54,613 bases of DNA from Egibacter sp. (GTDB lineage Bacteria; Actinomycetota; Nitriliruptoria; Euzebyales; Egibacteraceae): the NCBI GenBank assembly GCA_003553795.1, contig PWFH01000095.1:1-54613 (forward strand). Reading direction: 5' to 3'. Positions 36,905 through 45,121 of this stretch are shown here, piece after piece. Both the position numbers and the translations under genes were made by a program. Numbering within the stretch: the stretch's first letter is position 1; every line of letters begins with the position of its first letter. The notes below the pieces were generated by a model, which did not search any database, had not been told where the DNA came from, and saw nothing but the letters and a program-made list of their open reading frames with translations.

Positions 36905-38044
36905 TCAGCGCACCGCCGAGGCCGCGAGCTCGCCCGGCGCCGCGGTGCCGATGCGCTCACGCAGGCGCAGCGCGCGCTGCAGGCCCTTGACGTCGGCGAC
37001 CTTGTCGGGGGCGACGAGGGTGACGACGAGACCGTCGGCGCCGGCCCTGCCGGTGCGGCCCGAGCGGTGGACGTAGTCCTTCTCAGTGGCCGCCGGGTCG
37101 AAGTGCACGACGACGCCGACGTCGTCGACGTGGATGCCGCGCGCGGCGACGTCGGTCGCGACGAGCGCGGCGACCTCACCGCTGCTGAAGGCCGCGAGCG
37201 CGCGCTGCCGCTGGTTCTGCGAGCGGTTGCCGTGGATCGCCGCCGAGGCCACGCCGCGGCGGTTGAGCTGCTTGGCGACGCGGTCGGCCGCGTGCTTGGT
37301 CCGCGTGAACACGATCGCCGAGCTCGCGTGCGCGACGACGTCGCGGGTCAGCGCCACGCGCTCGCTGGGCTCGGCGTGCCAGAAGTAGTGGCGCACCTCC
37401 CCCTGCTCGGCGGGGTCCTCGGCGAGCTCGTGGCGGACGGGATCGCGCTGGTAGCGACGGATGAGCACGTCGACGTCGCCGTCGAGGGTGGCCGAGAACA
37501 GCAGCGTCTGACGCTGCTTCGGCGTCGTGTCGAGCAGGCGGCGCACCTCGGGCAGGAAGCCCATGTCGGCCATGCGGTCGGCCTCGTCGAGGACGACGAC
37601 CTCGACGTCGGAGAGGTCGGCGTCGCCACGGCCGACGAGGTCGGCCAGGCGCCCCGGGCAGGCGATCGCGAGGTCGACGCCACGGCGCAGACGCTGCTGA
37701 TCGCGTCCGAGGCTCGTGCCGCCGTAGAACGTCGCGACGCGGCGGCCGGCGGCCTGCGCCAGCGGGGTGAGCTCGGCGGCGACCTGCGCGGCGAGCTCGC
37801 GGGTCGGCAGCAGCACGAGACCACGGGGGCGGCGCGGCTCGGCGCGGCCCACACGGGCGGCCAAGGGCAGGGAGAAGGCGAGGGTCTTGCCCGAGCCGGT
37901 GGGCGCGCGGCCGCAGAGGTCGCGCCCGGCCATCGCCTCGGCGATCGTCGCCGCCTGGATGGGGAAGGGCTCGGTGATGCCACGCTGGGCGAGGGCACCC
38001 ACGAGCTTGCGGGGCACGCCGAGCTGGTCGAACGAGGTCGTCAA
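36905..38044 (-). CDS. DEAD-box ATP-dependent RNA helicase, TTG start
   Basis: The 379-residue core helicase has all motifs: Q motif region (FDQLGVPRKLVGALAQRGITEPFPIQ), Walker A APTGSGKT, PTRELAAQ, DEAD (VLDEADRMADMG), SAT (LLFSATLDGD), IVFTRTKHAADRVAKQL, ATDVAARGIHV and HRSGRTGRAG. It lacks a long C-terminal RNA-binding extension, so it is a minimal RhlE/RhlB-like protein. TTG 38044 is chosen because AGGAG lies 9 nt upstream and it starts just before the conserved FDQLG. A promoter at 38242-38271 predicts a leader of about 190 nt, as is common for cold- or self-regulated helicase genes. Confidence 0.92.
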   Translation of the reverse strand: MTTSFDQLGVPRKLVGALAQRGITEPFPIQAATIAEAMAGRDLCGRAPTGSGKTLAFSLPLAARVGRAEPRRPRGLVLLPTRELAAQVAAELTPLAQAAGRRVATFYGGTSLGRDQQRLRRGVDLAIACPGRLADLVGRGDADLSDVEVVVLDEADRMADMGFLPEVRRLLDTTPKQRQTLLFSATLDGDVDVLIRRYQRDPVRHELAEDPAEQGEVRHYFWHAEPSERVALTRDVVAHASSAIVFTRTKHAADRVAKQLNRRGVASAAIHGNRSQNQRQRALAAFSSGEVAALVATDVAARGIHVDDVGVVVHFDPAATEKDYVHRSGRTGRAGADGLVVTLVAPDKVADVKGLQRALRLRERIGTAAPGELAASAVR

Positions 38045-38821
38045 GGGAGAGGGCTCCTGCCTGGCGCACGCGCGCCGGGCGGTCGGGTCGCAGCGCAGGG
38101 CTCTGCGCACGCGGGTGGGCACGCTCGAGGCTGCGATGGAGGTTGCCCGCCGCCACGCTCGGCGCCTCGCGGAGCGCTCGCCTGCTCGGCGGGCGCGGTC
38201 GGCGCGCGTGCTCGAGACCGGGCTGCCCGGCCTCCTCAGCGAGTGTAGACCTTCGTGGCCGGCGCCGTCATGCCGGCACCGCGCCGCGCCCTCGCGGCGC
38301 GCCGGCAGCAGGATCCCCACGAGCGCACCGAGCACGAGCAGCTGGAAGGTTCCTCGTCCCAGCTGGTGCTGCAGCGTCGGGATCAGCGTCACGGTCAGGT
38401 GGTCTCTGGGTCACCCGCGAAGGTACGACATCACGGCGACAACCCCGGGTCGGCCCGCAGATCGCATCGCCACCGCCGATCATCGAGCCAGCGACGGATC
38501 AGGACGACCCACCCACCACGCCGCGGTTGACGACACGAAGGCACCCGTCGACCGACGAGGCCGCGCGACAAGCCTTGAGGGAGGCGAACCTGTGCTCGTC
38601 CCGAGCCGGGAGCCGAGCCTCGTGTCGCTCCCCCTCTTCTCAACGACCTCTTGGCGCAACCCCTCAGTAGACTGTCCATGCGAGGCGACCGTCCGCGCGA
38701 CCGAACAGGCGACAGTCGGCGCGTGCGGTGGCCGTACAGCCCGCCATTCTTGTGGCGTACTGTGGCGCAGGCATACCGTGGCCGTCTGCGGAGATCAGCA
38801 CCTTCGCAGGCCACAGCATCA
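38045..38821. other. 777-bp gene-free region: helicase leader and promoter, then no recognisable gene
   Basis: From 38045 to about 38235 this is the helicase 5' leader. From 38272 to 38821 no ORF shows coding character, and base composition is less G+C-biased at about 38630-38820. TTGTGG (38750-38755), an 18-nt spacer and TACCGT (38774-38779) form a plausible promoter for the tRNA-Pro/tRNA-Gly pair. TGTGGCG occurs twice at a 10-bp interval (38751 and 38761). Confidence 0.5.
38242..38271 (-). promoter_or_regulatory. DEAD-box helicase promoter
   Basis: On the minus strand ATGACG (38266-38271, near TTGACG) and TACACT (38242-38247) are 18 nt apart. Transcription would begin near 38235, about 190 nt before TTG 38044. 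Confidence 0.55.
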
Positions 38822-38895
38822 CGGGACGTGGCGCAGCTTGGCAGCGCGCCTGCTTTGGGAGCAGGAGGTCGCGGGTTCGAATCCCGCCGTCCCGA
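38822..38895 (+). tRNA. tRNA-Pro (anticodon TGG)
   Basis: The acceptor CGGGACG pairs with CGTCCCG. The D arm is GCGC/GCGC, the anticodon stem CCTGC/GCAGG with loop TTTGGGA (anticodon TGG), and the T arm GCGGG TTCGAAT CCCGC. The discriminator is A38895. A tRNA-Gly follows 47 nt later. Confidence 0.96.
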
Positions 38896-38942
38896 CGCCG
38901 GCCCGGGCGTGGCGGCAGGACCGCTAGGCTCGGGCGCCGCCC

Positions 38943-39013
38943 GCGGGCGTAGCTCAATGGCAGAGCCCCAGCCTTCCAAGCTGGTGATGCGGGTTCGATT
39001 CCCGTCGCCCGCT
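38943..39013 (+). tRNA. tRNA-Gly (anticodon TCC)
   Basis: The acceptor GCGGGCG pairs with CGCCCGC. The D arm is GCTC/GAGC, the anticodon stem CCAGC/GCTGG with loop CTTCCAA (anticodon TCC), and the T arm GCGGG TTCGATT CCCGT. The discriminator is T39013. It is probably cotranscribed with tRNA-Pro. Confidence 0.95.
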
Positions 39014-39202
39014 CCGGACCCCCCTCAGCCCGGCGCTCGTCGCTCCACGGCCCTGCGCCGCGCCGCAGCGCGATCCGCAAACCCCGAGCCGACCGGGCAC
39101 GACGGTCGTCGGCGACGCGCCGGGCCCAAGGACCTTTCCCGCCCTGCGGCGGTCGTGTTCGCTCGTGGCGGACGCTGCCGCACGAGGAGGAGGTCCGGAC
39201 CG

Positions 39203-41578
39203 ATGCTGCCGCGCGAGGTCGTCCCCCTACCCGAGCACGTCTACCCGGCCGAGCCGTGGCGGCTCGTCGAGGCCCGCTTCGACACGAGCCACCTCGACCG
39301 GGCCGAGACCGTCTTCGCGGTCGGCAACGGCTACCTCGGCTGCCGCGGGACCTTCGAGGAGGGCCGCCCCGGCCTCGCCCCGGGCACGTTCGTCAACGGC
39401 TTCCACGAGACCTGGTCCATCGAGCACGCCGAGGACGCCTACGGCCTCGCGCGCACCGGCCAGACGATCGTCAACGTGCCCGACGCCACGCTGCTCGAGC
39501 TGCACGTCGACGACGAGCCGCTCTTCCTGCCCACCGCGCGGATGCGCCACTACGAGCGCGTGCTCGACATGCGCGACGGCACCCTGACCCGCGAGCTCGA
39601 GTGGTCGACGCCGGCGGGCAAGCACGTGCACATCCGGACGCTGCGGATGGCCTCCTTCGAGCACCGCCACGTCATGGCCTTCGAGTTCGAGGTCACTCTC
39701 CTCGACCACGCGGCGCCGCTCGTGCTCTCCTCGAAGGTCGTCAACCGCCAGGACCGCGAGGCCTCGGTCTCCTCGCAGGCCGGCGAGGAGAGCGCGACCC
39801 GCGACCCGCGGCTCGCGAGCACCTTCGACCACCGGGTGCTCCAGACGCGGGTGCACCGTCGCGAGGGCACCCGCCTGCTGCTCGGCTACGAGACGGCCAA
39901 CAGCGGGATGACGCTGGGGCTCGGCGTCGACCACCTCATCGAGACGGCGAACCCCTACGAGCTCGCCTTCTCCCACGAGGAGGACGTCGAGCGGCTCGCG
40001 ATCCTCGTCGACGCCGCGCCAGGCGTACCGGTGCGGGTCGTGAAGTACGCGACGTACCAGACCTCCCGCAGCGTGCCCGCCGGCGACCTCGTCGCGCGCA
40101 GCGAGCGCACGCTGCGGCGGACCATGCGCGAGGGGCTGCCGCGCCTGCTCGAGCAGCAGCGCGAGCACCTCGACCGCTTCTGGGCGCGCGCCGACATCGA
40201 GGCGGAGACCGGCGAGGACACGCCGCGGGTGCAGCAGGCGATCCGTTGGAACCTCTTCCAGCTCGCGCAGGCCTCCTGGCGCGCCGAGGGGACCGGCATC
40301 CCCGCCAAGGGCCTGACCGGGCAGGCCTACGAGGGCCACTTCTTCTGGGACGCCGAGATCTACATCCTGCCGTTCCTCGCCTACACCCAGCCGCGGATCG
40401 CCCGCAACCTCCTGCGCTTCCGCCACAGCCTCCTCGACAAGGCCCGCGAGCGGGCCGCCGAGCTCAGCGAGGGCGGGGCGCTGTTCCCGTGGAGGACGAT
40501 CAACGGTGAGGAGGCCAGCGCCTACTACCAGGCCGGCACCGCGCAGTACCACATCGACGCCGACATCGCCCACGCGTTGCAGCGCTACGTCAACGTGCGC
40601 GGCGACTGGGGGTTCCACCTCGAGGTCGGCGCGGAGCTGCTCATCGAGACCGCGCGGCTGTGGACCAGCCTCGGCTTCCACGACCCCGAGGGCCGCTTCC
40701 GCATCCACGCGGTCACCGGCCCCGACGAGTACAGCACCGTCGTCGACGACAACAGCTTCACCAACCTCATGGCGCAGGTGAACCTGCGCTACGCCGTCGA
40801 GGTCGTGCGCAGGCTCGAGGCCGACAGCCCCGAGGCGTTCTCGCCGATCGCCCACGCCTGCGCCCTCGAGCCCGGGGAGGTCGAGGCGTGGGAGGCCGCC
40901 GCCGAGGCGATGCACGTCCCCTACGACCGCGAGCTCGGCATCCACCTCCAGGACACCCACTTCCTCGACCGCGAGGTATGGGACCTCGACGCCACCCCCC
41001 GGGAGCGCTTCCCGCTGCTGCTGCACTACCACCCGCTCGTGATCTACCGCTACCAGGTCATCAAGCAGGCCGACGTCGTCCTCGCGATGTTCCTCCTCGA
41101 CGACGAGTTCGACCTCGACGTCAAGCGGCGCAACTTCGACTACTACGACCCACTGACGACCGGGGACTCCTCGCTGTCGGCAGCCATCCAGAGCATCGTC
41201 GCCGCGGAGATCGGCAACGAGGCCAAGGCCCTCGAGTACTTCGACTACGCCCTGATGATGGACCTCGCCGACCTCGCGGGCAACGTCTCCGACGGCGCGC
41301 ACATCGCCTCGGCAGGGGGCGTCTGGCAGACGCTGGCCTTCGGCTTCGCCGGCGTGCGCGACACCGGTGGCCGGCTGCGCATCGACCCGCGCCTGCCCTC
41401 GACGTGGTCGCGCCTGCGCGTGCCGGTGCGCTTCCAGGACCGCCAGCTCACGATCGAGCTCACCCACGAGACCGAGCGCTACGAGCTCCTCGAGGGCGAG
41501 GCGCTCGAGCTCACGATCCGCGGCAGCGACCTGCGCCTCGAGCCGGGCGCCGCCCTCGAGCTTCCCGCCGCCCCCTGA
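39203..41578 (+). CDS. Glycoside hydrolase family 65 protein (maltose/trehalose/kojibiose phosphorylase-like)
   Basis: The 791-residue protein has the N-terminal super-sandwich domain (FAVGNGYLGCRGTFEEGRPG), an (alpha/alpha)6 barrel with the general acid Glu509 in TGPDEYS, and a C-terminal sandwich. GHFFWDAEIYILPFLAYTQP and the phosphate-site-like GDSSLSAAIQSI are typical of GH65 phosphorylases, which split alpha-glucosides with inorganic phosphate to give beta-glucose 1-phosphate. The exact disaccharide cannot be read; trehalose, maltose and kojibiose are candidates. A purine-rich stretch (GAGGAGGAGG) about 9 nt upstream of ATG 39203 serves as SD. It stands alone; in many genomes a beta-phosphoglucomutase adjoins it. 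Confidence 0.92.
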   Translation: MLPREVVPLPEHVYPAEPWRLVEARFDTSHLDRAETVFAVGNGYLGCRGTFEEGRPGLAPGTFVNGFHETWSIEHAEDAYGLARTGQTIVNVPDATLLELHVDDEPLFLPTARMRHYERVLDMRDGTLTRELEWSTPAGKHVHIRTLRMASFEHRHVMAFEFEVTLLDHAAPLVLSSKVVNRQDREASVSSQAGEESATRDPRLASTFDHRVLQTRVHRREGTRLLLGYETANSGMTLGLGVDHLIETANPYELAFSHEEDVERLAILVDAAPGVPVRVVKYATYQTSRSVPAGDLVARSERTLRRTMREGLPRLLEQQREHLDRFWARADIEAETGEDTPRVQQAIRWNLFQLAQASWRAEGTGIPAKGLTGQAYEGHFFWDAEIYILPFLAYTQPRIARNLLRFRHSLLDKARERAAELSEGGALFPWRTINGEEASAYYQAGTAQYHIDADIAHALQRYVNVRGDWGFHLEVGAELLIETARLWTSLGFHDPEGRFRIHAVTGPDEYSTVVDDNSFTNLMAQVNLRYAVEVVRRLEADSPEAFSPIAHACALEPGEVEAWEAAAEAMHVPYDRELGIHLQDTHFLDREVWDLDATPRERFPLLLHYHPLVIYRYQVIKQADVVLAMFLLDDEFDLDVKRRNFDYYDPLTTGDSSLSAAIQSIVAAEIGNEAKALEYFDYALMMDLADLAGNVSDGAHIASAGGVWQTLAFGFAGVRDTGGRLRIDPRLPSTWSRLRVPVRFQDRQLTIELTHETERYELLEGEALELTIRGSDLRLEPGAALELPAAP

Positions 41579-41633
41579 CCCGGCGCCGCGTCGCGCCGAC
41601 GGCGTCCGCGGGCGGTGGCCCCGGGCGCCCCCG

Positions 41634-42077
41634 TCAGTCGGTGTGCCCGTTGCGCTCGGCCAGCTCGACGTCGACGGCGGCGACGTCGGCGAAGGTCGTC
41701 TCCCGCAGGCGCTCGCGCAGCGCCTCCTGCGCACTGACCCAGAAGCGGTGGACCGCGCACTCGTTGTCCCAGCGGCACGGCCCGCCGGTCATGACGCACT
41801 CCTCGACCTTGGCCTCGCCCTCGATGGCCTCGATGACGTCGAGCATCCGCGTCTCGCTCGCCGCCTGGGCGAGGGCATAGCCGCCATCGCGCCCTGCGAG
41901 GGAGCGCACGAGCCCCGCGGAGACGAGCTGGGCGAGGATCTGCGGCAGGTAGGACTCGGGGATCGCCATCGCCTCGGCGATCTCCCTCGTCTTGCGGCGC
42001 CCGTCGTCCTCGTGCCGGGCGAGGTCGAGCATCGCCCGCACGGCGTAGTCGCCCTTGCGGCCCAGTCGCATGCGCAT
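41634..42077 (-). CDS. Rrf2-family Fe-S transcriptional regulator
   Basis: The 147-residue protein begins RLGRKGDYAVRAMLDLARHE, the classic Rrf2 start. It has a winged-helix recognition region (AIPESYLPQILAQLVSAGLVRS) and three Cys (C94, C101, C107; spacing x6, x5) in the position that holds an Fe-S cluster in IscR, NsrR and RsrR. It probably senses nitric oxide, redox state or iron. TAGGCT (42085-42090) ends 7 nt before ATG 42077 with no SD, so the mRNA is likely leaderless. No isc or suf genes lie beside it, so its targets are elsewhere or include the divergent membrane gene. Confidence 0.88.
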   Translation of the reverse strand: MRMRLGRKGDYAVRAMLDLARHEDDGRRKTREIAEAMAIPESYLPQILAQLVSAGLVRSLAGRDGGYALAQAASETRMLDVIEAIEGEAKVEECVMTGGPCRWDNECAVHRFWVSAQEALRERLRETTFADVAAVDVELAERNGHTD

Positions 42078-42084
42078 CGCGGGC

Positions 42085-42090
42085 AGCCTA
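42085..42090 (-). promoter_or_regulatory. -10 box of leaderless Rrf2-gene promoter
   Basis: TAGGCT on the minus strand, 7 nt, then ATG 42077. It decides between ATG 42077 and the in-frame ATG 42071. Confidence 0.55.
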
Positions 42091-42199
42091 CTACTCCCGC
42101 GCCGTGATGCGCGGAGGCACCACCACGACGGGAGGTGCTGCCGCGCCGAGGGGCCCGCCGTATCCTCGCAGGGCGCGTCGGGTCGACGAGGGAGCAACG

Positions 42200-42577
42200 G
42201 TGGCTGAGGCGCAGCGCTGGGACGACCGCAGCTGGGAGCAGGTCTGGGACCGCATGCTCGGCCCCGTGCAGCGCTACCACTTCGCGCTCACCCTCTGGCG
42301 CCGGGAGATCCCCGACGAGCCCTTCGACCGCCGCGTCGTCGTCGAGCTCGCGCGGCGCTGGCGCCGTCGGGCGGTCACGCTCGTCGTCCTGTGGAGCCTG
42401 TGGATCGCCTACTGGACGATGCTCATGCGCGCCGAGGTCACGCTGCGCAACGCGGAATCGGTCGGGTTCCCGCTGGCGATGATCCTGCTCGGCGCCGCCG
42501 GGGTGGCCTTCTGCCTGCACGCGCGGCGCCGGTTCGAGCCGGTGGCGCGCACGTTCGACCCGCCGCCGAGCGCCTGA
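42200..42577 (+). CDS. Small membrane protein with two predicted helices, 125 aa
   Basis: GTG 42200 has SD GAGGGAG with 5-nt spacing, and a TATCCT box (42161-42166) lies upstream. The soluble N-terminus is Trp/Arg-rich (AEAQRWDDRSWEQVWDRMLG). Two helices follow (about residues 58-76 and 91-106), then a basic cytoplasmic tail (HARRRFEPVARTFDPPPSA). The last residues and stop lie in a 19-bp tandem duplication. It is divergent from the Rrf2 regulator (about 120 bp between starts), which may regulate it. No family is recognised. Confidence 0.65.
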   Translation: MAEAQRWDDRSWEQVWDRMLGPVQRYHFALTLWRREIPDEPFDRRVVVELARRWRRRAVTLVVLWSLWIAYWTMLMRAEVTLRNAESVGFPLAMILLGAAGVAFCLHARRRFEPVARTFDPPPSA

Positions 42578-42594
42578 CCCGCCGCCGAGCGCCT
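42557..42594. repeat. 19-bp perfect tandem duplication across a stop codon
   Basis: GACCCGCCGCCGAGCGCCT occurs at 42557-42575 and again at 42576-42594. The stop TGA (42575-42577) straddles the junction, so loss of a copy would change the reading end of the membrane protein gene. Confidence 0.85.
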
Positions 42595-42666
42595 GAGCCG
42601 CCGCGCTCGCCCGGGCCGCCGCCGGTTGCCTCGACTCCCGCCGGCCCGTCGTCACCGAACCTACGG

Positions 42667-42695
42667 TTACGGCACCGTAATCTACGGTACCGTAG
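42667..42695. promoter_or_regulatory. Cluster of operator half-sites upstream of the nitronate monooxygenase-like gene
   Basis: TTACGG CA CCGTAA (42667-42680) and CTACGGTACCGTAG (42682-42695) are two perfect inverted repeats built on the same half-site TACGG/CCGTA. An extra TACGG half-site lies at 42662. The symmetry is typical of TetR-family operators. They lie about 90 bp before ATG 42787, so they very likely control the enzyme gene. Whether the TetR at 44316 binds here is unknown; its own operator at 45044 has a different sequence. Confidence 0.7.
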
Positions 42696-42786
42696 GGTTG
42701 GTGGAGCCCCGGGCGCGCCGGGGTGCCGGGGGGCCGGGGGCTCCTCGCAGACCCCCCGCTGCGCGGCCGCGCCGCGCGCCGGACCG

Positions 42787-44319
42787 ATGACCGCGACGAG
42801 CGCCGAGGACCATGCCGTGACCGACGCCGAGTACCACGCCTCCGTCAGCGACCGCGCCGCCCTGCCGTGGCATCCGCGCATCCTCCAAGGCGGCATGGGG
42901 GTCGCGGTCTCCGACTGGCGCCTCGCCCGCGCGGTGGCGACCTCAGGGCAGATGGGCATCGTCTCGGGCACGGCCATCGGCCTCGTCGTGGCCCGGCGGC
43001 TCCAGCTCGGCGACGAGGGCGGGCACGTGCGCCGCGCGCTCGCCGCGCTGCCGCTGCCAGGCGTGGCCGAGCGCATCCTCTCGCGCTACTACGTCGAGGG
43101 CGGGAAGGCCGAGGGCCGGCCCTTCAAGGCCGTGCCCGCGTTCACCCCCGAGCCCAAGCGTCCCCTCAACGAGCTCACCGTCGCGGGCAACTTCGTGGAG
43201 GTGCACCTCGCCAAGGAAGGCCACGACGGCCTCGTCGGCCTCAACCTCCTCCACAAGGTCCGCCTGCCCACCCCCTCCTCCCTCTACGGGGCGCTGCTCG
43301 CCGGCGTCGACGCCGTCGTCATGGGCGCGGGCATCCCCCGCGACATCCCGCACATGCTCGACCTCCTCGCCGCGCACCTGCCCGCCGAGGTGCCCCTCGA
43401 CCTCCCGCCCGCCGCCGACGGCACCCGCCGCGCGCTGCGCTTCGACCCTGCCGAGCTGTGGGGCGAGGCGAGCCCGCCAGCGCTGCGGCGCCCGCCGTTC
43501 TTCGCGATCGTGAGCTCGCACACCCTCGCCAAGGCGCTCGCGCGGGAGCCGGTCAGCCGCCCCGACGGCTTCGTCGTCGAGGCGCCCATCGCCGGGGGTC
43601 ACAACGCGCCGCCACGCGGCAAGGGGCCGCTCGACGAGCGTGGGCAGCCGGTCTACGGCCCCCGCGACGAGGCCGACCTCACCAAGGTCGCCGAGGTGGG
43701 ACTGCCGTTCTGGGTCGCCGGCGGCTACGCCCAGCCCACGCGCCTCGCCGAGGCGCTCGAGGCCGGCGCGAGCGGGGTCCAGCTCGGCACCGCCTTCGCC
43801 TTCTGCGAGGACTCCGGCATCGAGACGAGCCTCAAGCGCCGGCTGCACGAGCAGATCCGTCGCGGAGAGGCCGAGATCGTCACCGACGCGGTGGCCTCCC
43901 CCACCGGCTTCCCCTTCAAGGTCGCCACCCTCGAGGGCACGCTGTCCGAGCAGGACGTCTACGAGGAGCGCGGCCGCATCTGCGACCTCGGCTTCCTCAC
44001 GACGCCGTACGAGCGCGAGGACGGCTCGGTCGGGATGCGCTGCCCCTCCGAGCCGGTCGACGACTGGGTGCGCAAGGGCGGCGACCTCGCCGAGACCGTC
44101 GGTCGCAAGTGCCTCTGCAACGGGCTCGTCGCCACCAACGGGCTCGCGCAGTCGCGCCCCAACGGCGACGTCGAGCCGCCGGTCATCACGAGCGGTGACG
44201 ACCTCAGCCTCGTCGCCGAGCTCCTCGAGCGCCACGGCGTCGAGGGCTACCGCGCGCACCACGTCATCGAGGCCATCCTCGCCCGCACCCCCGCGCTCGC
44301 CTCGAGCGGGGCCACCTAG
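42787..44319 (+). CDS. Nitronate monooxygenase-family flavoprotein
   Basis: The 510-residue protein is an FMN TIM-barrel of the 2-nitropropane dioxygenase/nitronate monooxygenase family. Evidence includes LPWHPRILQGGMGVAVSDWRLARAVATSGQMGIVSG at the N-terminus, the active-site stretch VEAPIAGGHNAPPRG and the FMN phosphate site EALEAGASGVQLGTAFAFCEDSG. It is longer than typical members (about 330-380 aa), with inserts near residues 95-130 and 210-240 and a C-terminal Cys-containing extension (VGRKCLCNGLVA). Such enzymes oxidise nitronates or act as enoyl reductases. ATG 42787 is used; no strong SD is seen. It ends tail to tail with a TetR gene, sharing a CTAG. Confidence 0.82.
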   Translation: MTATSAEDHAVTDAEYHASVSDRAALPWHPRILQGGMGVAVSDWRLARAVATSGQMGIVSGTAIGLVVARRLQLGDEGGHVRRALAALPLPGVAERILSRYYVEGGKAEGRPFKAVPAFTPEPKRPLNELTVAGNFVEVHLAKEGHDGLVGLNLLHKVRLPTPSSLYGALLAGVDAVVMGAGIPRDIPHMLDLLAAHLPAEVPLDLPPAADGTRRALRFDPAELWGEASPPALRRPPFFAIVSSHTLAKALAREPVSRPDGFVVEAPIAGGHNAPPRGKGPLDERGQPVYGPRDEADLTKVAEVGLPFWVAGGYAQPTRLAEALEAGASGVQLGTAFAFCEDSGIETSLKRRLHEQIRRGEAEIVTDAVASPTGFPFKVATLEGTLSEQDVYEERGRICDLGFLTTPYEREDGSVGMRCPSEPVDDWVRKGGDLAETVGRKCLCNGLVATNGLAQSRPNGDVEPPVITSGDDLSLVAELLERHGVEGYRAHHVIEAILARTPALASSGAT

Positions 44320-44948
44320 CCCGGCGGCACGGCGCCCGCGTCGGGGTCGGGTGGGCCCCGCAGCCCGTCGAAGAGCAGGGCGAGCACCGCGTCGGCGAGA
44401 TCGCCCGCGTCGTGACGGCGCTGGGCGACGACCGGGCGCAGCGTGCCCAGCAGCGCGTTGACGAGCTCGGAGTGCAGCACCGCGTCGACGTCGGCGCGGA
44501 ACTCCCCGCTGGCCACACCGTCGGCGATGGCGCCCTCGAGGTGGCCCCGCAGCACCTCGGCGCGCTCGTGGATGGCGACCATGACCTCCTCGGGGACCCC
44601 GGCGTCGACGTGGCTGAGGCCGAAGCGCTGGGGATGGCTCGCGAACTCGTCGAGCTGGGCGCGCACGTAGCGCTCCACCCGCGCCGCCGCCCCCTCGGTG
44701 TGGGCGAGCTCCTCGCGCAGGTGGGCCTCGAAGCGGTCGATCTCCTCGCCCACCCAGGCAGCGAGGACGTGAGGCACATCGGGGAAGTACTTGTAGAGCG
44801 TCGGCCGGCTCACCCCGGCGCGCTCGGCCAGCGCCGACATCGTCACCCCGGGCATCCCACGCTCACCGACGAGACAGAGGGCCGCCTCGACGATCGAACG
44901 GCGCGTCCGGGCGCGCTGCGCGTCGACCGTGGCGCTACCGTCCGTCAT
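44316..44948 (-). CDS. TetR-family regulator, divergent from an MMPL pump
   Basis: The 210-residue repressor has an N-terminal helix-turn-helix (RRSIVEAALCLVGERGMPGVTMSALAERAGVSRPTLYKYFPD) and an all-helical ligand domain. ATG 44948 is used, with GGAGG just upstream; ATG 44957 in the same frame is an alternative adding three residues. Its promoter (TTACAA, 16 nt, TAGGGT) overlaps the inverted repeat at 45044-45062, so it probably represses itself and the MMPL pump. Its stop codon overlaps that of the nitronate monooxygenase gene in one CTAG. Confidence 0.88.
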   Translation of the reverse strand: MTDGSATVDAQRARTRRSIVEAALCLVGERGMPGVTMSALAERAGVSRPTLYKYFPDVPHVLAAWVGEEIDRFEAHLREELAHTEGAAARVERYVRAQLDEFASHPQRFGLSHVDAGVPEEVMVAIHERAEVLRGHLEGAIADGVASGEFRADVDAVLHSELVNALLGTLRPVVAQRRHDAGDLADAVLALLFDGLRGPPDPDAGAVPPG

Positions 44949-45043
44949 GGCCTCCATCCTGCCCCATGGCGACCGTCGTGGTGCGCACGACCACGCGGCA
45001 CCGCAGGGCGCGCTGCTCTGCACGCGTTCGCACCCTAGGCTTG

Positions 45044-45062
45044 CGCTTACAGTTTGTAAGCG
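45044..45062. promoter_or_regulatory. TetR operator between tetR and the MMPL pump gene
   Basis: CGCTTAC (45044-45050), a 5-nt centre AGTTT and GTAAGCG (45056-45062) make a perfect 19-bp inverted repeat in the divergent intergenic region. It overlaps the -35 of the tetR promoter and lies 60 bp before the MMPL ATG. Confidence 0.75.
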
Positions 45063-45121
45063 ATCGACCGAGGGTATCGACCGACGCATCGCCCGCACCC
45101 ACCGCGAGGAGACCACACCCC

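Noticed and set aside
38272-38392. Short minus-strand ORF starting MTLIPTLQHQLGRGTFQ with a hydrophobic segment
   Set aside because: It has no SD, runs through the helicase promoter without a stop and merges with the helicase frame; the hydrophobic stretch looks accidental.
38651-39202. Extension of the GH65 frame upstream through the tRNA-Pro and tRNA-Gly genes
   Set aside because: The frame passes through two tRNA genes; GH65 homology begins at ATG 39203.
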